Shown piece after piece: positions 46,765-58,690 of a stretch of DNA of 64,000 nucleotides (positions are counted from its first letter, which is position 1; each line of letters opens with the position of its first letter). This DNA is from Omphiscola glabra. Its lineage: Eukaryota > Mollusca > Gastropoda > Lymnaeidae. The translations under genes were made by a program, and so were the position numbers. Location: positions 24,907,918 through 24,971,917 of the forward strand of contig OZ024808.1 of NCBI GenBank assembly GCA_964017045.1. Direction: 5' to 3'. The notes below the pieces were generated by a model. It had not been told where the DNA came from and did no database searches. It saw nothing but the letters and a program-made list of their open reading frames with translations.

Positions 46765-46960
46765 TCTATATAAATATAAAAAAATAATGGCTGTATGTAT
46801 GTATGTGTGTCCCGTATGAGCTCATATACCATTCATTCGATTATTATAACACTTAAGTAACTTGTTGTCCACATGGCCGCGACGGTTTGTGAATTATTAC
46901 AACTATTAATTAAACAAAATTCTGTTTTTGGCCGGGGGTCCTAAATTCATTTTTTCCCCA
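46765..46960 (+). mobile_element. Helitron-like left end
   Basis: A|TCTATATAAATATAAAAAAA followed by TGGCTGTATGTATGTATGTG and TGTCCCGTATGAGCTC has the TC start and the TATGTATG...CCCGTATG context common at animal Helitron 5' ends. A GGCCGGGGGTCCTAAATTC word that recurs at 49-51 kb follows. Assignment is by sequence resemblance only. Confidence 0.5.
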
Positions 46961-47852
46961 AAACTTGTATGAAATATATTATATAAGAATGAGCTATAGG
47001 GACCTAACGCCAAAGAGCCGAAAATATTTTGATACGTTCGGACTCTTAAAAACAAACATAGTTATTTTCTATTATTTTACGGAACTCGAATAAATTTACA
47101 TGCGCAAAAAATATTATATTTCCGCTTTTATTTTAGCAAAAGTTTAAGTATTATTATTATATATTACAAATACACATAAAGAAACAACTAAGGAAATATC
47201 TTAAGCATTTTATATGCGTTTAAAAGTTATGAAAAAAAAATTAAATAGAAAAAATATGATCAAAGAAATACACAGTAATCACATTTATCGGGAAAACCTA
47301 AACATCAGTTGTTGTTAGTGCGTTCTTTGGCACGTTTTCAATAAGGCGAAATAAAATTAAAATTAATTAGTTCTAAATAATCACGCAAATGACGTCATAG
47401 TGCGAATTGCCTATTTAGCCAAAGCTAAAAGTTCTCTGATTTAATAAAAGAGCGTGACAATACTGATGATGTACATTCCCCTTCTTATTATTAAAATTAA
47501 TAAATAGCATTGATTGCATTTTAAATTGCTAAACTTAAATACTAATTTAGCTTTGTATTTTTAACATTTAATACGTTTGTACTTTTTATTCATTCCAAAA
47601 ATAAACTTTTATGACATTTATAAAGTAGTAAAAACTTTACATTTAAAAATCATTTTAATAAGAATATGCCTTTTAATTAAATTGGTGTAGAAAAACTAAA
47701 TAGCCAAATAGCATTTTTAATGCATTTATCACTGATCTAGATAAGAAATAAGCATATTAAATGCAAAAAAAAAATCTTCTGCGTAAGTAAGGGGGCTACA
47801 AACCAGAGGATGATTTATTTATTTTTTTAAAGTATCCCACTATACACTATAC

Positions 47853-48193
47853 CAGGGGTGGGCAAACTTGTTGTGCTGAGGGCCACATTGACATATGTTA
47901 AACTATTTGGGGGCCGCATGTATATTATGTCCTATTTGTATGTGTCTATAAACATTTCTCTATATTAAAAATCGCATTTGAGCATTGCAAATACAAGACA
48001 AAAGTCAAGGACTGTTTTTACAAAATTGAAAATTAGAAAAATGTTGATTCGAAATGTAAAAACAATTATAACGGTACATGAAATTCTGTAAAATTCAACA
48101 ATATGACTTAAAAACAAAGAATTTTTTAAAATTAATAAATGCCTCAGAGGGCCGCATAAAATCAAATGCCGGGCCGTAGTTTGCCCACCCCTG
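47853..48193. mobile_element. 341-bp non-autonomous hAT-type MITE
   Basis: The ends CAGGGGTGGGCAAACTTG and AGTTTGCCCACCCCTG are inverted repeats of the classic hAT form. An exact 8-bp duplication, CACTATAC, flanks them (47845-47852 and 48194-48201). The subterminal GGGGGCCGCA and GGGCCGCAT words are typical. The interior is AT-rich and non-coding. Confidence 0.93.
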
Positions 48194-48539
48194 CACTATA
48201 CATTCATTTTGCCCAGTGCAGCACAAGATAAGCCTCAGAATAAATTTGATCAATAATTAACCTTCTTCGATACATTTATATCGATGGTAGGAAATTGAGT
48301 TCATGCATTTTTATTTGGATGACAATATCTTTCACTCCAATGACAGTTCAGTTGTGAAAAAAAAAGAAGCTTTATTCTCATTTTACATATGAAAATATGT
48401 TAACCAATTAAGAAAATCAATGACTTTAAAAAAACCTTAAAATATTTTCATGATTATCCCCAGGGATTTGAAAACCCAATCACTTTACACAAGTGAAAAT
48501 TTAATTAAAAAATACAGATTTTATTAGATAGAGTGATAG

Positions 48540-49545
48540 AAAGACAGACAGACAGGCAGACAAATACACAGATAGATGATAGATAGAGAGAGATGTAGAT
48601 TTAATATAGCTAGACAGATGGATGGATGAAAGGATGGATGGATGGAAGGGTGGTGGGTGGTGGTTGATAGGATGAATGAATGGATAGATAGGTAGGTACA
48701 AAGGTAGGTAGGCAGGTAGGTTGGTAGGTAGGTAAATATGTAGATATATATGTAGGTAGGGAGATAGGTAGATAGATGGGTAGATAGATGGGTAGATAGA
48801 TACAGACCTGTTTACTCTTACGATTTTGGCGTACAATGTACGATTTTGATGTGTATACATTATATATACTAAGTGTTTTTCTACTATTAAGATAATGTAT
48901 TGAACGATTTTGTGATGAAATTGTACGATTTTAAGATTTTGATGGTAAACAGGTCTGTAGTTAGTAGCTGGATTGGTAGATAGTTAGGTAGATAGGTAGG
49001 TAGGTAGGTAGGTAGGTGGGCAGGTAGATGGTAAATAGGTAGATAGGTAGATGATAGATAGATAGGTAGATAGATAGATAAACAGACGGACAAACAGACA
49101 GGCAGTCAGACAGACAGAGAGTCAGAAGGAGAGACAGAAAGAGAGACAGTCAGAGAGACAAACAGACAGACAGAGAGGTAGACAGAGAGACCGACAGAGA
49201 GACAGACATAGAGACAGACATAGAGACAGACATAGAGACAGACAGAGAGACAGACAGACAGACAGATAGACAGAGAGACAGACAGAGATACAGACATGAT
49301 GACAGATAGATAGACAGAGAGACAGAGACTGACAGTGAGACAGACTGAGAGACAGCTTGAGAGACAAACATAGAGACAGACAGACATATAGACTGGCAGA
49401 GAAACAGAGAGACAGACAGAGAGAAAGAGAGATAGACAGAGAGAAAGAGAGATAGACAGAGAGACAGACAGAGCGACAGACAGAGAGACATAGAGACATG
49501 CAGAGACAGAAAGGCAGACAGAGAGACAGACAGAGAGAGACAGAC
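48540..49545. repeat. GATA/GACA/GGTA microsatellite complex
   Basis: Tetranucleotide GATA, GGTA, GACA and hexanucleotide GAGACA words merge into one another across about 1 kb, interrupted by a small MITE-like insertion. The long minus-strand Ser/Cys/Leu-rich frames are artefacts of low complexity. Confidence 0.95.
48803..48957. mobile_element. 155-bp MITE-like element inside the GATA microsatellite
   Basis: The inverted ends are CAGACCTGTTTAC (left) and GTAAACAGGTCTG (right), flanked by TA on both sides. The interior repeats TACGATTTT. The TA flanks could be a TA target duplication, or part of an 8-bp one obscured by the surrounding simple repeat. Confidence 0.65.
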
Positions 49546-49559
49546 AGATCATCCTTGAA

Positions 49560-50880
49560 TAATTGCAAAAAAGTTATCTTTATTCGGTAAACTATATCTA
49601 TACATATATAAGTATATCCCGTTCTATACCATCAATCCAAAGTGATGAAAATTGTGAGAATTGTAAAAAAATGCAAATGTTTCTGAGTTATTACAAACAT
49701 TTTACAATATTCCGTTTCGGGACCGGGGACCTAATTTCTATTTTTCCCCCTTTTATGACCTAAATATAATTTTCGTTTGCGTTCCTTTACCATTCTTCCG
49801 ATTGCGATTAAACTTTGGTAAGTTTTTGTGCGCACAAATGGTTTCTGAATTAACTTATCCCTTTTGAAATATTCCTTTTCGGGCCGGAGCACAAATTATT
49901 TTTTTCTTATATGAGCTATAAAAATATAATTTCAATCAGTCCTATTGCATGGGTGGCTAGAAATCAATCAAATACAAACGACATTTCAGTTTGTGTGTGA
50001 CATAAGTACAACCATTTTAAAATTTTACGTTTGGGGCCGGGGGCCTTATTTTAAAAATAATAAATATTTGAGCTATCTAAATATAATTTAAAACAGAGCT
50101 ACTGCGTGGGTGGATCAATCGCTACAAGGTGTGGAGTAAATTTTGAAAATACACGCTTCTCACGTGGACAGCTATATGTTGCCTGCTCACGCGTTGAAAA
50201 AACTTCTAATTTATTTGCACACGCACTAGACCGGAAAAAACAATAAATATTTTCTATTTAAAAATTACTTTAAAACTTAATTAAAACACAAACACTTTTT
50301 TGATTGAGTGGCATGCAACGCATGCCGGGTTCTCGCTGGTGTAAAAATAATTTCCGTATGCGCCACTGTACAATTTATCTGATTGCAATAAAACTTTTGG
50401 GAGTTGTGGTACGCATGTCCGCAAAGGTCTCTGAATTATTACAACCATTTAAAAAAAAAAAATGTTTTGGACCAGAGGCCCTAAATTCTTTTTTTTTCTT
50501 ATATGACTAACATGAGCTAAACAAATATAATTTCAAACAGAGATAAGGCGTGGGGGGGGGGGGGGGGGGGGTTTGAATTTTAATCATATTGAAATAGCGA
50601 CATTTCAGTTTGTGTTTGTCATAATAAGTCGGCTACTGAAATGGAGCAAATATTTTACAATATTTCGTTTTGGGCCGGGGGGGGGGGGGGGCCTTTATTC
50701 GTATTTTTTCTTAAATTAGCTGTATGAATTATAATTTCGTTATGCGTTCTTTTACGATTCATCCGATTGCGATAGAACTTTGGTGAGTTGTTGTGCACGC
50801 GCCAGCAAAGGTTTCTAAATTAGTACAACCATTTTACAATATTCATTTTGGGGCCTGGGCCCTAAATTCGTTTTATTATT
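49560..50880 (+). mobile_element. Helitron-related repeats with a PIF1-like helicase scrap
   Basis: Four to five diverged blocks carry TTCCGATTGCGATTAAACTT, GGCCGGGGGCC and GAGCTATAAAAATATAATTT words, also seen at 46.8 kb. At 50157-50246 one frame reads FSRGQLYVACSRVEKTSNLF then AHALDRKKQ and a stop. The GQLYVACSRV phrase is the conserved end of PIF1-type helicases carried by Helitrons. Coding sequence upstream of it is lost, so only a fossil remains. Confidence 0.6.
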
Positions 50881-50884
50881 ACAT

Positions 50885-52560
50885 GGTAGGTCCCAGGTGT
50901 GACCTTATTACCTGTGGCTGGTCCTAGGTGTGACCTGAATACTTGTGGTTGGTCCTATGTGTGACCTGAATAGCTGTGGTTGGTCCTAGGTGGGACACGA
51001 GTACTTGTGGTTTGCCCTAGGTGTGACCTGATTACCAGTGGTTGGTCCTAGTTGTGAGTTGGGACCTGAATACCTGTGGTTGGTCCTAGTGGTGAGTTGG
51101 GACCTGAATACCTGTGGTTGGTCCTAGTGGTGAGTTGGGACCTGAATACCTGTGGTTGGTCCTAGTGGTGAGTTGGGACCTGAATACCAATTGATTGGTC
51201 CTAGTTGTGAGTTGAGACCTGAATACCAGTGGTTGGTCCTAGTTGTGAGTTGGGACCTTAAAACCTGTGGTTGGTCCTAGTTGTGAGTTGGGACATGAAT
51301 ACCTGTGGTTGGTCCTAGTTGTGAGTTGGGACATGAATACCTGTGGTTGGTCCTAGTTGTGAGTTGGGACATGAATACCTGTGGTTGGTCCTAGTTGTGA
51401 GTTGGGACCTGAATACCAGTGATTGTTGCTAGTTGTGAGTTGGGACCTGAATACCAGTGATTGGTCCTAGTTGTGAGTTGTGACATGAATACCAGTGATT
51501 GGTCCTAGTTGTGAGTTGTGACCTGAATACCTGTGGTTTGTCCTAGTTGTGAGTTGGGACCTGAATACCTGTGGTTGGTCCTAGTTGTGAGTTGGGACCT
51601 GCATACCAGTGATTGGTCCTAGTTGTGAGTTGGGACCTGAATATCTGTGGTTGGTCCTAGTTGTGAGTTGGGACCTGAATACCAGTGATTGGTCCTAGTT
51701 GTGAGTTGGGACCTGAATACCAGTGATTGGTCCTAGTTGTGAGTTGGGACCTGAATACCAGTGAATGGTCCTAGTTGTGAGTTGGGACCTGAATACCAGT
51801 GGTTGGTCCTAGTTGTGAGTTGGGACCTGAATACCAGGGATTGGTCCTAGTTGTGAGTTGGGACCTGAATACCAGTGATTGGTCTTAGTTGTGAGTTGGG
51901 ACATGAATATCTGTGGTGGTCCTAGTTGTGAGTTGGGACCTGAATACCAGTGATTGGTCCTAGTTGTGAGTTGGGACCTGAATACCAGTGAATGGTCCTA
52001 GTTGTGAGTTGGGACCTGAATACCAGTGGTTGGTCCTAGTTGTGAGTTGGGACCTGAATACCAGTGATTGGTCCTAGTTGTGAGTTGGGACATGAATACC
52101 AGTGATTGGTCCTAGTTGTGAGTTGGGACATGAATACCAGTGATTGGTCCTAGTTGGGAGTTGGGACCTGAATATCTGTGGTGGTCCTAGTTGTGAGTTG
52201 GGACCTGAATACCAGTGATTGGTCCTAGTTGTGAGTTGGGACCTGAATACCAGTGATTGGTCCTAGTTGTGAGTTGAGACCTGAATACCAGTGAATGGTC
52301 CTAGTTGTGAGTTGGGACCTGAATACCAGTGGTTGGTCATAGTTGTGAGTTGGGACCTGAATACCAGTGATTGGTCCTAGTTGTGAGTTGGGACCTGAAT
52401 ACCAGTGATTGGTCCTAGTTGTGAGTTGGGACATGAATACCAGTGATTGGTCCTAGTTGGGAGTTGTGACCTGAATACCTGTGGTTGGTCCTAGTTGTGA
52501 GTTGTGACCTGAATACCAGTGATTGGTCCTAGTTGTGAGTTGGGACCTGAATATCTGTGG
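50885..52560. repeat. 38-bp minisatellite, about 40 copies, with an older ~31-bp form at its left end
   Basis: The main unit is GGTCCTAGTTGTGAGTTGGG plus ACCTGAATACCAGTGATT. The leftmost five copies (to about 51045) lack the 7 bp AGTTGGG and have a ~31-bp period. The 38-bp unit therefore looks like a derived monomer that then took over the array. Confidence 0.94.
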
Positions 52561-53440
52561 TTAAATAGATACATTTTATGTTGTGAAAACACGTCGCTCT
52601 GGCTTGGGTTTCGTGGTGAGTACAAGATTTCCAAAACATCAAGTCCTTTGAGATCGTATTCTCTTATACAAAGTTTTTTCGTGCATAACAAGTCTATAGT
52701 ATTTATATTATTTCAAGTCTATTGTATCAGAGTTAGAGCTAACTCCGATGTTTCTGTGTACTAGCAGATAGGTTTATGCTAGACATAGTTCTAAATACAG
52801 ATCATTTACTTTTGAAAATAGCTTCAAGGAAATGTCAATCCCCCCATCATAAGTGCCGATTGGGAAGAGGGGGAAGGGGGGGGGGGGTTGGACCATCTCT
52901 TCCACTTCCTAAACGACTGTAACAAGAACTAAACATGTACACCGCAAACCCATTGACCAGTACTACATACGTTCGCAACATATTCTCTGGTAAATTAAGG
53001 ACCACCAACCAATGAGAATATTACATTGTTTTTAGTTCTAAAATGTTGTCTCCCTTTCTTGAACATCAGGCGTAATTTCATAATGAAATTCACAATCTGA
53101 TTTAAAACGGTGAACACAATCTCAAAAGTAGAAGTCAAGCTAGAGCAGTGGTTCTCAAACTTCTATTTGCCGCAGTAAAATTATTCAGTTGCCTCAAAGG
53201 TCGAAGCCAAAATCCAGAAGTGCAAGCATTCATGTCACCGGTTAAATATATATTATTTAAAATTGACCCGTTTTAATTGTATTTGAAAGAGAAGACCTAA
53301 AAAAATGAAGAAGAAGAAAAAATATTCCATTAACTCAGCACCATGGGCTATGTCATAGTACATTTCCTTGATGAGGGTCTTTGACTTCCTTACTCAATGA
53401 AAACAAACAAAAAACGTTTAAGAAATTCCATAAGACAAGC
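52561..53440. other. non-genic spacer with a solo hAT-like end
   Basis: CAGTGGTTCTCAAACTT at about 53148 is a classic hAT terminal motif. I could not find a matching inverted end nearby, so it is probably a truncated copy. A G-run lies at about 52876. Confidence 0.4.
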
Positions 53441-54020
53441 TGACAAAGGAAGTTTGTTTCAATAAAAGACAACCTGTAAGAAATGACAATTTGTAATTTT
53501 GACAATTGAAGAGTGGTGGATGAAAGGACAACATGAAAGGCTGACAATTGAAGAATGGTTGAAGAAATGACAATATTTAAAGTTGACAATTGAAGAATGT
53601 TAGGAATGACAATCTGAAAGGTTGACAATTAAAGAATGGTAGAAGAAATAACAATTTCAAAGGTTGATAATTGAAGAATTGTAGAAGAAACGGCAATATG
53701 AAAGGCTGAATATTGAAGAATGTTGGAAGAAATTACAATATGTAAGTTTACATTTGAAGAATGGTAAAAAAAAATGACAAGATGTAACTTTTACATTTGA
53801 AGATTGGCAGAAGAAAGGAATATATGGAAGGCTGAAAAATCGAAGATTGGTAGAGGAAATAAAGATATTCAAGGTTGAAATATCATTGTAGTCCAAAGAA
53901 TGACCATATGAAAGATCGACAATATAAGACTTGTAGAAAAAAGTGACCATTTAAGAGATTGGCATTAGAAGACTTGTAGAAAAAAGTGACCATTTGAGAG
54001 ACTAGCTTTTGAATATTTGT
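53441..54020. repeat. old, diverged ~40-bp tandem repeat
   Basis: Words such as GGTTGACAATTGAAGAATGG and AGAAGAAATGACAAT recur about 14 times with strong divergence. Minus-strand open frames here are shadows. Confidence 0.75.
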
Positions 54021-54344
54021 AGAACAATTATCAAAAAATGCTGAGAAGGTAGAACTGGTAGAGAAAATGACACTATGCACTGTTGTTTGAAGTTTAAATG
54101 AGAGATTATTATTAAACATAACTTTGAATTATGAAAGTGAAAACCTGTGTCCCTCGATAGTGTTTTCTGTGCGTTTAATGGACAACGCAAACTTGTTGAG
54201 AAAACATGGATGGGAAAATGAAAGCGTACGCTGGAAAGTTTTGCCTTAAATAAAATAATTCCTTATTGTCCTCCTATTCCCATAGCTGCATGTCGGTGCA
54301 GATGTCATCTTGCAGTAATTATTCTCGAGTTAATTTCTCTCAGT

Positions 54345-54535
54345 CTGAAGGTCCATGTTACCTAGTACCACATTCGATAGCTGGCTAGTAACCATGAAGA
54401 TCTATGTTACCTACTACCACATTCGATAGCTGGCTACTGACCATGAAGATCTATGTTACCTACTACCACATTCGATAGCTGGCTATTGACCATGAGGTCC
54501 AAGTTACCTAGTTAAACATTGGATAGCTGGATTCG
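54345..54535. repeat. ~49-bp tandem repeat, 4 copies
   Basis: The repeated words are ATGTTACCTACTACCACATT plus CGATAGCTGGCTA and CCATGAAGATCT. Short repeats of GTCATAGACTCAAG follow at 54690-54785. Confidence 0.85.
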
Positions 54536-55099
54536 ACACTCATCACGTGGTCGTTGACTCACAGGCCCGTAGTCGAGAACTATTTTAGGGATTCAGTTCG
54601 CTTATTTCGTAATCGAATATCATCTGTCATTTTTGTTACGACCGCAAACGTCAAGGGTTGCTGATTTAGAAATTCAATAACGACGCACGTCATAGACTCA
54701 AGTCATTGACTCAGGTCATAGACTCAAATCATATCGTCAGGTCATAGACTCCCGTCATAAGCTCTGGTCATAGACTTCTATTCGTGTAAGAAAAACTAGA
54801 AGCGGACAGCTTAAAGTCGAATTTGTAACTATGAACATGTAGTCGTGAGTATCATGACTCACAGGTCACCTGCACATCTGCTCCTCTGTGTCTGCAGTGT
54901 GAGGCAAGAAACTCATTTTTGATTAGTATTTATGAGTTGTTTTATTGACCCCCTGATCAGTTTTACGCTCATATCGATCTTGGTTTCTTCGCTAAACCAT
55001 GATGGGCTTTCTGATCCCATCCTATTTTCAATAAAAAGCAGGTGTGACATATGATTATCGGATGGCTGGACCAGGCATACTCGCTGTGTATCGATTTTG

Positions 55100-58000
55100 T
55101 GGCCCAGCCGTCAACATCATTATCTCTCCCTGTCTCTTTCTTCTACTCTCTCTATCTCTTACTCTCACTCTCTCTCTGTCTCTTTCTTCGACACTTTCTC
55201 TCTCTCGCTCTCATTCTCTCTATCTCTCTGTCTCTTTCTTCCACACTTTCTCTCTCTCACTCTCACTTACTCTCTCTGTCTCTTTCTTCCACACATTCTC
55301 TCTCCCACTCTCATTCTCTCTCTCTCTCTGTCTCTTTCTTCCACACTTTCTCTCTCTCACTCTGTCTCTTTCTTCCACTCTCTCACTCTCTCTCTCTCTC
55401 TGTCTCTTTCTTCCACTCTCTCTCTCATTCTATCTCTCTCTGTTTCTTTCTTCCACACTTTCTCTCTCATCACTCTCTATGTCTCTCTCTTCCACACCTT
55501 TTCTCTCTCATTCTCACTGTCTCTCTTTTTTCCACTCACTCACTCTCTCTCTGTCTCTTTCTTCCACTCTCCCTCATAATCACTCTCACCCTCTCTCTGT
55601 ATCTTTATTCCACTCTCTCTCTATATCACTCTCACACTCTCTCTGTCTCTTTTTTCCACTGTCTTTCTCTATCACTCTCCCACTCTGCCTCTTTCCTCCA
55701 CTCTCACACTCTCATTCTCGCTCTCTGTCTTTTTCTTCCACTCTCTCTTACTCTCACTTTCTCTCTGTCTCTTTCTTCCACTCTCCAACACACACTCTCT
55801 CTCTTAGTCTCTTTCTTCCACTCTCCCACTCTCATTCACACACTCTCACTCTCTGTCTTTTTCTTCCACTCCCCCACTCTCTCTCTGTCTTTTTCTTCCA
55901 CTCTCTCGATCTCATTCACACTCTCTCTCTGTCTTTATCTTCCACTCTCACACTCTCATTCACACTCTCTCTCAGTCTCTTTCTTCCACTCTCCCACTCT
56001 CATTCACACTCTCTCTTTGTCTCTTTCTTCCACTCTCCCACGCTCTTTCTCTTAGTCTCTTTCTTTCACTCTCTCACTCTCATTCACACTCTCTCTCAGT
56101 CTCTTTCTTCCACGATCCCACTCTCATTCACACTCTCTCTCTCTGTCTTTTTCCCACTCTCTCTCACTCTCACTTTCTCTCTGTCTCTTTCTTCCACTCT
56201 CCCACTCTCATTCACACTCTCTCTCTCTGTCTTTTTTTTCCACTCTCTCACTCTCATTCACACTCCCTCTCAGTCTCTTTGATACACTGTCCCATTCTCA
56301 ATCATACTCTCTCTCAATCTATTTCTTCCACTCTCTAACTCTCATTCACACTCTCTTTCTCTTTTTTTTTTCCACTCTCCCACTCTCATTTACAATCTCT
56401 CTCAGTTTTTCTTTTAATCTCCCACTCTCATTCACACTCTCTCCCAGTCTCTTTCTTCCACTCTCCCACTCTCATTCACACTCTCTCTCAGTCTCTTTAT
56501 TCCGATCTCTCACTCTCTCTCTCTCTACCTCACTCTATCTTTCTCTGTATTTTTCTTCCACTTTCCAACTCTCTCTCTCTTAGTCTCTTTCTTCCACTCT
56601 CCCACTCTCATTCACATTCTCTTTCAGTCTTTTTCTTCCACTCTCCAACTCTATCTCTCTTAGTCTCTTTCTTCCACTCTCCCACTCTCATTCACACTCT
56701 CTATCTCTGTCTTTTTCTTTCACTATCTCACTCTCATTCACACTCTCTCTCAGTATCTTTGTTCCACTCTCCCACTCTAATTCACACTCTCTTTCTCTCT
56801 GTCTTTTTCTTTCACTCTCTCACTCTCATTCACACTCTCTCTCAGTCTCTTTGTTCCACTATCCCACTCTAATTCACACTCTCTTTCTCTCTTTCTTTTT
56901 TCTTCCACTCTCCCACTCTCATTCACACTCTCTCTCAGTCTTTTTCTTCCACTCTCATTCACACTCTCTCTCAGTCTCTTTCTTCCACTCTCCCACTCTC
57001 ATTTACACACTCTCTCTCTCTGTCTTTTTCTTCCACTCTCCCACTCTCATTCACACTCTCTCTCAGTCTCTTTCTTCCACTTTCATTCATCCTCTCTCTC
57101 AGTCTCTCTCTCAGTCTCTTTCTTCCACTCTCTGACTCTCATTCACACTCTCTCTCTCTCTAACTCTCTATCCTTCTTTTTCTTCCACTCTCTTGCTCTC
57201 TCTCTCACACTCTCTCTCTCTCTGTCTTTTTCTTCCACTCTCCCACTCTCTCCCTGTCTTTTTCTTCCACTCTCTCGATCTCATTCACACTCTCTCTTTG
57301 TCTTTTTCTACCACTCTCCTACTCTCTAACTCTCTCTCTCAGTCTTTTTCTTCCACTCTTCCACTCTTCCACTCTCTCTCTGTCTCTTTCTTCACCTCAC
57401 CCACTCTCACCCACTCTCACTCTCTCTCACTCTTTCTCTCTCTCTCATTCTCACTCTCTCTGTCTTTTTCTTCCACTCTCTCTGTCTTTTTTTCCACTCT
57501 CTTACTCTCTCTCCCACTCTCACTCTCTCTGTATTTTTCTTCCACTCTCTCATTCTCTCTCTCTGTCTTTTTCTTCCACTCTCTCATTCTCTCTCTCTGT
57601 ATTTTTCTTCCACTCTCTCATTCTCTCACTCTCTGTCTCTTTCTTCCACTCTCCCACTCTCACCCACTCTCACTCTCTCTCACTTTCTCTCTCTCTCTCT
57701 CTCTCAATCTCACTCTCTCTGTCTTATTCTTCCACTCTCTCACTCTCTCTCACTCTCTCTGTCTTTTTCTTCCACTCTCTTACTCTCTCTCTCAATCTCA
57801 CTCTCTCTGTCTTTTTCTTCCACAGTCTCATTCTCCCTCTCTCTGTATTTTTCGTCCACTCTCTCACTCTCACTCTCTCTTTTTGTCTTTTTCTTCCACT
57901 CTCTCACTCTCTCTCTCTCTCATTCACACACACACACTCTCTCTCTGTCTTTTTCTTCCACTCTCTCCCTCTCTCTCTGTCTTTTTCTTCCACTCTCTCA

Positions 58001-58690
58001 CTCTCTCTCTCTGTCTTTTTCTTCTACTCTCTCACTCTCTCTCTCAGTCTTTTTCTTCCAATCTCTCACTCTCTCTCTCTCTCTAATTTTCACTCTCTCT
58101 TTCTGTCTTTTTCTTCCACTCTCTCACTCTCTCTCTCTGTGTCTTTTTCTATCAATCTCTCTCTCCTTCTCTCACTCCCTCTCTGTTTTTTTATTTCTTC
58201 CAATCTCTCACTCTCTCTCTCTCTCTAATTTTCACTCTCTCTCTCTGTCCTTTTCTTCCACTCTCACTTTGTCTCTGCATTTTTCGTCCACTCTCTCTCT
58301 CTCTCTCTCTCTCATTTTCACTCTCTTTCTCTCTGTCTTTTTCTTCCACTCTCTCTTGTGTCTTTTTCTTCCTCTCTCTCTCTCTCTCTCTCTCTCAGTC
58401 TCTTTCTTCCACTCTCCCACTCTCATTCACACTCTCTCTCTCTGTCTTTTTCTTACACCTCCTCTCTCTCTCTTAGTCTATTTCTTCCCCACTCCCACTC
58501 TCTATGTCAGTCTCTTTCTTCCATTCTCCTACTCTCATTCACACTCTCTCTCTGTATTTCTCTTCCATACTCTTACTCTCACTCACTCTCTCTCTCTCTG
58601 TCTTTTTCTTCGTTTCTCTCTCTCTCACTCTCCCAGTCTCTCTCTGTCTTTTTCTTCCACTCTCTCACTCTCATTTTCACCCTCCAATCC
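55100..58690. repeat. 3.6-kb polypyrimidine low-complexity tract
   Basis: Nearly uninterrupted C/T on the plus strand, built from CTCTCT runs and the recurring phrase TCTTTCTTCCACTCTCCCAC plus TCTCATTCACAC (period about 50-60 bp). Long Ser/Leu/Phe frames on the plus strand and Arg/Glu frames on the minus strand are compositional artefacts. Confidence 0.95.

Noticed and set aside
48501..49568. Ser/Cys/Leu-rich minus-strand frames
   Set aside because: Translations of GATA/GACA simple repeats.
53148..53360. Complete hAT element starting CAGTGGTTCTCAAAC
   Set aside because: No inverted terminal partner or 8-bp target duplication was found nearby.
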